A stretch of DNA of 64,000 bases from the NCBI GenBank assembly GCA_021782815.1, contig JAJXUO010000001.1:62001-126000 (forward strand), in the 5' to 3' direction. A model generated the notes under the pieces. It was not told the DNA's origin. It ran no database searches and saw only the letters and a list, made by a program, of their open reading frames with translations. Positions within the stretch are counted from its first letter, which is position 1, and each line of letters begins with the position of its first letter. This document shows, one piece after another, positions 60,727 to 64,000 of this stretch. This stretch comes from Pseudomonadota bacterium. GTDB lineage: Bacteria; Pseudomonadota; Alphaproteobacteria; Rhodospirillales; Magnetospirillaceae. Both the position numbers and the translations under genes were made by a program.

Positions 60727-62064
60727 CTATTCGGCCGTCAGCTTGGGCGTGCCGGACACCAGACGGTCCAACGCGCCGCAGTGCGGACAGGCCCAATGCC
60801 AGTCCGGGCTGGTCTTGCCGCAATCGGCGCAGACCCAGGTGGGGTCGGGTTGGGCTTCGGCCCGTTTGGCCTCCCAGGCGCGGGCGGCGTCCTCGTTCTT
60901 GTATTCCTGGCGTTCCAACTGGGCCAGCAGGCGGTAGGGCGTCTGGCTGGGGCGCAGCGATACCGCTTCCAGCAGATGCTTGCGCGCCTGGCCCCACAGC
61001 TTGGCCGACAGGGCGGCCTCGGCCAGCACCAAATGGCTTTCGGGGACGTTGGGTTTGCCCGCCACCAGCTTTTCCAGGCGGCGCAGGCGCGGCAAGGGTT
61101 CGTCCTCGGGCTTCAGGGCGGCATAGGCCGCGGCCAGGGCCGGGGCCGGGTTATGGCTCCAGGCCTGTTCCAGCACGGCGGCGGCCGGGCGGGGGCGCTG
61201 CCGTTCCTGATAGGCGCGGGCCAGCAGCAGGGCGGCGGCGGTCAATCCCTTGTCGGCGGCCATCGCCTTTTTACCCAGGCTCCGCACCTCGTCCCAGGCG
61301 CCGTCGGCGGCGGCGGCCTCGGCGCGTGCCGTCAGCAACAGGGCGGTCCGGCGCCTGGCCTCTTGCGGCGAAATGGTCTTGTGGCGGCGGGCCTCGGTGA
61401 TCAGGGCCTGCACGTCGGACCAATGCCCGGCCTTCACCGCCAGACGGTATTGCAGATCCAGAAGCCAGCCGTCGCCGGGGCTGATCAGACGGGCGCGGGC
61501 GGCCAGATCGGCGGCGGCGGTGTCGTCGCCGCGCTCCAGCGCCTGCTTCAAGAGGCCGCGCAAGCCCAGAGCGGCGGTTTCCGGCCGTTCCAGCATGGCC
61601 TTGAAATGATCGCGGGCGGTATCGGCATCGCCGGCCAACTGGGCGCTTTGCGCCGAGAGGAAGCTGGTGAGGGCGGGATCGGCCAGCAGCTTGCGGGCCT
61701 TGCCGGCCAGCCGCGTCGCCTCGCGCCGGTCGCCGCCGGCGGCGGCGGCCAGACCGTCGGACAGCGCCTGGTAGCCCCGGCGCAGGCGGCGGCCGCGCAG
61801 GCCGTCGCGCCAGTGGCCGGGCAGGCGGACCAGTCCGGCCAGCAGGCGCCACAGGAACAACAGGGCGCCGGTCAGCAGAATCAGCCCAGCCAAAGCCAGC
61901 GGCACCGGGGTTTCCAGATGCCAGCCCAGCCACTCCACCATCACGGTGCCGGGATGGTCGGCCAGCCAGACGGCGCCGGTCACCAGCAGGGCCACCAGCG
62001 CGGCATAAGCGAGAAGTCTCAGCACGAACACGCTCCCATCCCGGTAGAGCCGTTTCCGATTCAT
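60727..62064 (-). CDS. hemY: HemY-like TPR protein with C-terminal zinc ribbon
   Basis: A 445-residue membrane protein. Two N-terminal membrane helices (about 13-35 and 53-74) are followed by a helical TPR-like region with HemY_N features (WRDGLRGRRLRRGYQALSDGLAAAAGGDRREATRLAGKARKLL). The C-terminus carries two CxxC pairs, CADC and CPHC (WVCADCGKTSPDWHWACPHCGALD), like a rubredoxin or LapB-type ribbon. HemY is linked to haem synthesis by its place after hemC-hemD, but is not an enzyme of known activity. The coiled region and ribbon suggest a scaffold role, which is inference. Confidence 0.85.
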   Translation of the reverse strand: MNRKRLYRDGSVFVLRLLAYAALVALLVTGAVWLADHPGTVMVEWLGWHLETPVPLALAGLILLTGALLFLWRLLAGLVRLPGHWRDGLRGRRLRRGYQALSDGLAAAAGGDRREATRLAGKARKLLADPALTSFLSAQSAQLAGDADTARDHFKAMLERPETAALGLRGLLKQALERGDDTAAADLAARARLISPGDGWLLDLQYRLAVKAGHWSDVQALITEARRHKTISPQEARRRTALLLTARAEAAAADGAWDEVRSLGKKAMAADKGLTAAALLLARAYQERQRPRPAAAVLEQAWSHNPAPALAAAYAALKPEDEPLPRLRRLEKLVAGKPNVPESHLVLAEAALSAKLWGQARKHLLEAVSLRPSQTPYRLLAQLERQEYKNEDAARAWEAKRAEAQPDPTWVCADCGKTSPDWHWACPHCGALDRLVSGTPKLTAE

Positions 62065-62157
62065 CGGAACCAGCTCTCAATTTATCTCAAACGGCCCGTT
62101 CAGCGCCGCGCGGGCTTGATGCGTTTTCTCACCGACTCCTTCAGCTCGAAGAACGCA

Positions 62158-62868
62158 CTAGACTCCGGTCAATCCCGCCAGCAGGGCTTCCTGCGTCGGC
62201 CGGGCGGCGGTCACCACCGCCCGCCAGGGCAGGGCGGCCAGCCGTTCGGCCACCGCCGGGCTCAAGGCATGGGCCGTCAAAGCGGCGCAACATCCCGCGA
62301 TACCGGCGGCCTGGGCCAGGGTAACAAAGGTTGCGGCGGTGCGGGGAGAGAAAAACAGCGCCAGCTCAATCTCTTGCCGGGTCAGGGCGGCGCATAGGGC
62401 CGGCGTGAGGGCGGTGCTGGTCCGCGCCTCGTACAGCACTTCGCGGCGCACCTGAAAGCCTTGCGCCGCCAGGGCGGTGGAAATATCTCCGGCCACCACC
62501 GTGCCGGCGGCGTGCAGCAGGCTGCCGGCGGCGGGATCGGCGTTCCGCGCCACCAGGGCGGTAAGGGCGGCGGCATCGCCGTTGGCGCTCATCACCCGGA
62601 TGAAGCCCAGGCCCCGGGCGGTACGGGCGGTGGCATCGCCCACCGCCCACAGCGGCAGGCTGCGGTCGGGGCAGGCGGCGGCCAGGGCGCGCACGCCGTT
62701 GGCGCTGGTGGCGAGAAAGCCCTGCACGCCGGCCAGATCGAGCGCCGCCGTGTTGTTTAAGGCGACGGACAGCATGGGTTCCAGAAAAACCCCGATGCCG
62801 CGCGCCGTCAGGGCGGCGATCAGGGGGGCGGCATCCTCGGCCGGACGGGTGACCAGGGCGGTGGTCAT
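62158..62868 (-). CDS. hemD: Uroporphyrinogen-III synthase
   Basis: A 236-residue enzyme that cyclises hydroxymethylbilane with inversion of ring D. Sequence identity in this family is low, but TRPAEDAAPLIAALTARGIGVFLEPML, ATSANGVRALAAAC, AVGDATARTARGLGF and LFFSPRTAATFVTLAQAAG fit. It lies between hemC (31 bp) and hemY (93 bp), which supports the call. Between hemD and hemY I see no mitofilin-like gene, which many alphaproteobacteria have at this spot. Confidence 0.88.
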   Translation of the reverse strand: MTTALVTRPAEDAAPLIAALTARGIGVFLEPMLSVALNNTAALDLAGVQGFLATSANGVRALAAACPDRSLPLWAVGDATARTARGLGFIRVMSANGDAAALTALVARNADPAAGSLLHAAGTVVAGDISTALAAQGFQVRREVLYEARTSTALTPALCAALTRQEIELALFFSPRTAATFVTLAQAAGIAGCCAALTAHALSPAVAERLAALPWRAVVTAARPTQEALLAGLTGV

Positions 62869-62899
62869 ACGTACGCCTTTCCGCCGCCGGGCCCGGGCA

Positions 62900-64000
<1,101 letters not shown>

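Noticed and set aside
62065-62157. Remnant of a mitofilin-like gene between hemD and hemY
   Set aside because: A short frame ending KRIKPARR can be read on the minus strand, but 93 bp is too little to support a pseudogene call.

Overview
This GC-rich, densely coding window comes from an alphaproteobacterial chromosome, most likely in the Rhodospirillales (moderate confidence, from gene content and order). It is the region around the replication origin. The gap at 28609-29057 lies between ppsR (leftward) and hemE (rightward), as oriC does in Caulobacter and Rickettsia, and it holds at least three good DnaA boxes and AT-rich patches. To its right lie hemE-hemH-hemJ-rho and mnmE-mnmG-rsmG-parA-parB, with three perfect parS sites and one near-perfect site. 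I see no rRNA, tRNA, IS element, prophage or CRISPR array.

Layout. 1-3.3 kb: end of a YbbN/CnoX-type co-chaperone, a LON-domain protein, a Trm112-like protein, a DUF971 protein, then leftward UbiH-type hydroxylase and HD phosphohydrolase. 3.5-5.6 kb: nitrogen control pair glnK-amtB with a sigma-54-type promoter before amtB. 5.7-10.3 kb: aminotransferase, ftsK, lolA and a hairpin-rich candidate sRNA. 10.3-20 kb: ThiE-like and YggS proteins, lipid A deacylase, L,D-transpeptidase, GTP cyclohydrolase II, an atypical response regulator, the FIST-thpR-gshB operon and a Bax inhibitor-1 protein. 19.8-28.6 kb: leftward RlmJ-like/XRE/Smr genes, mltA, Tim44-like protein, and the tight ppsR-maf-aroE-coaE-dnaQ operon, with rightward fxsA and secB between them.

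28.6-43 kb: oriC, haem genes, rho, a leftward block (quinone oxidoreductase, ogt, YyaL-like protein), two small proteins, and mnmE-mnmG-rsmG-parA-parB. 43-48 kb: leftward DUF3576 lipoprotein-leuS-lptE-holA. 48-60.7 kb: FAH-family hydrolase, xthA, a cysteine-containing unknown, the very large NAD-glutamate dehydrogenase, an Hsp70-like protein, a PAS-GGDEF-EAL protein and a J-domain-like protein. 60.7-64 kb: leftward hemC-hemD-hemY and the divergent start of tsaD.

The genes are mostly housekeeping: segregation and replication (ParAB/parS, DnaQ, HolA, FtsK), haem synthesis (HemC, HemD, HemE, HemH, HemJ, HemY), tRNA modification (MnmE/G, TsaD), envelope biogenesis (LolA, LptE, MltA, PagL-like, L,D-transpeptidase) and nitrogen metabolism (GlnK, AmtB, GDH).

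The least explained signals are non-coding. (1) A dispersed element of 160-195 bp occurs twice, with a series of hairpins whose stems differ in sequence between copies but stay paired. (2) A four-hairpin candidate sRNA with C-rich, anti-Shine-Dalgarno-like loops follows lolA. (3) Two mutually exclusive hairpins sit next to the ribosome binding site of the glutamate dehydrogenase gene. (4) One parS site forms the stem of a bidirectional terminator, and others are read as protein (VSRET, FHVKQ).
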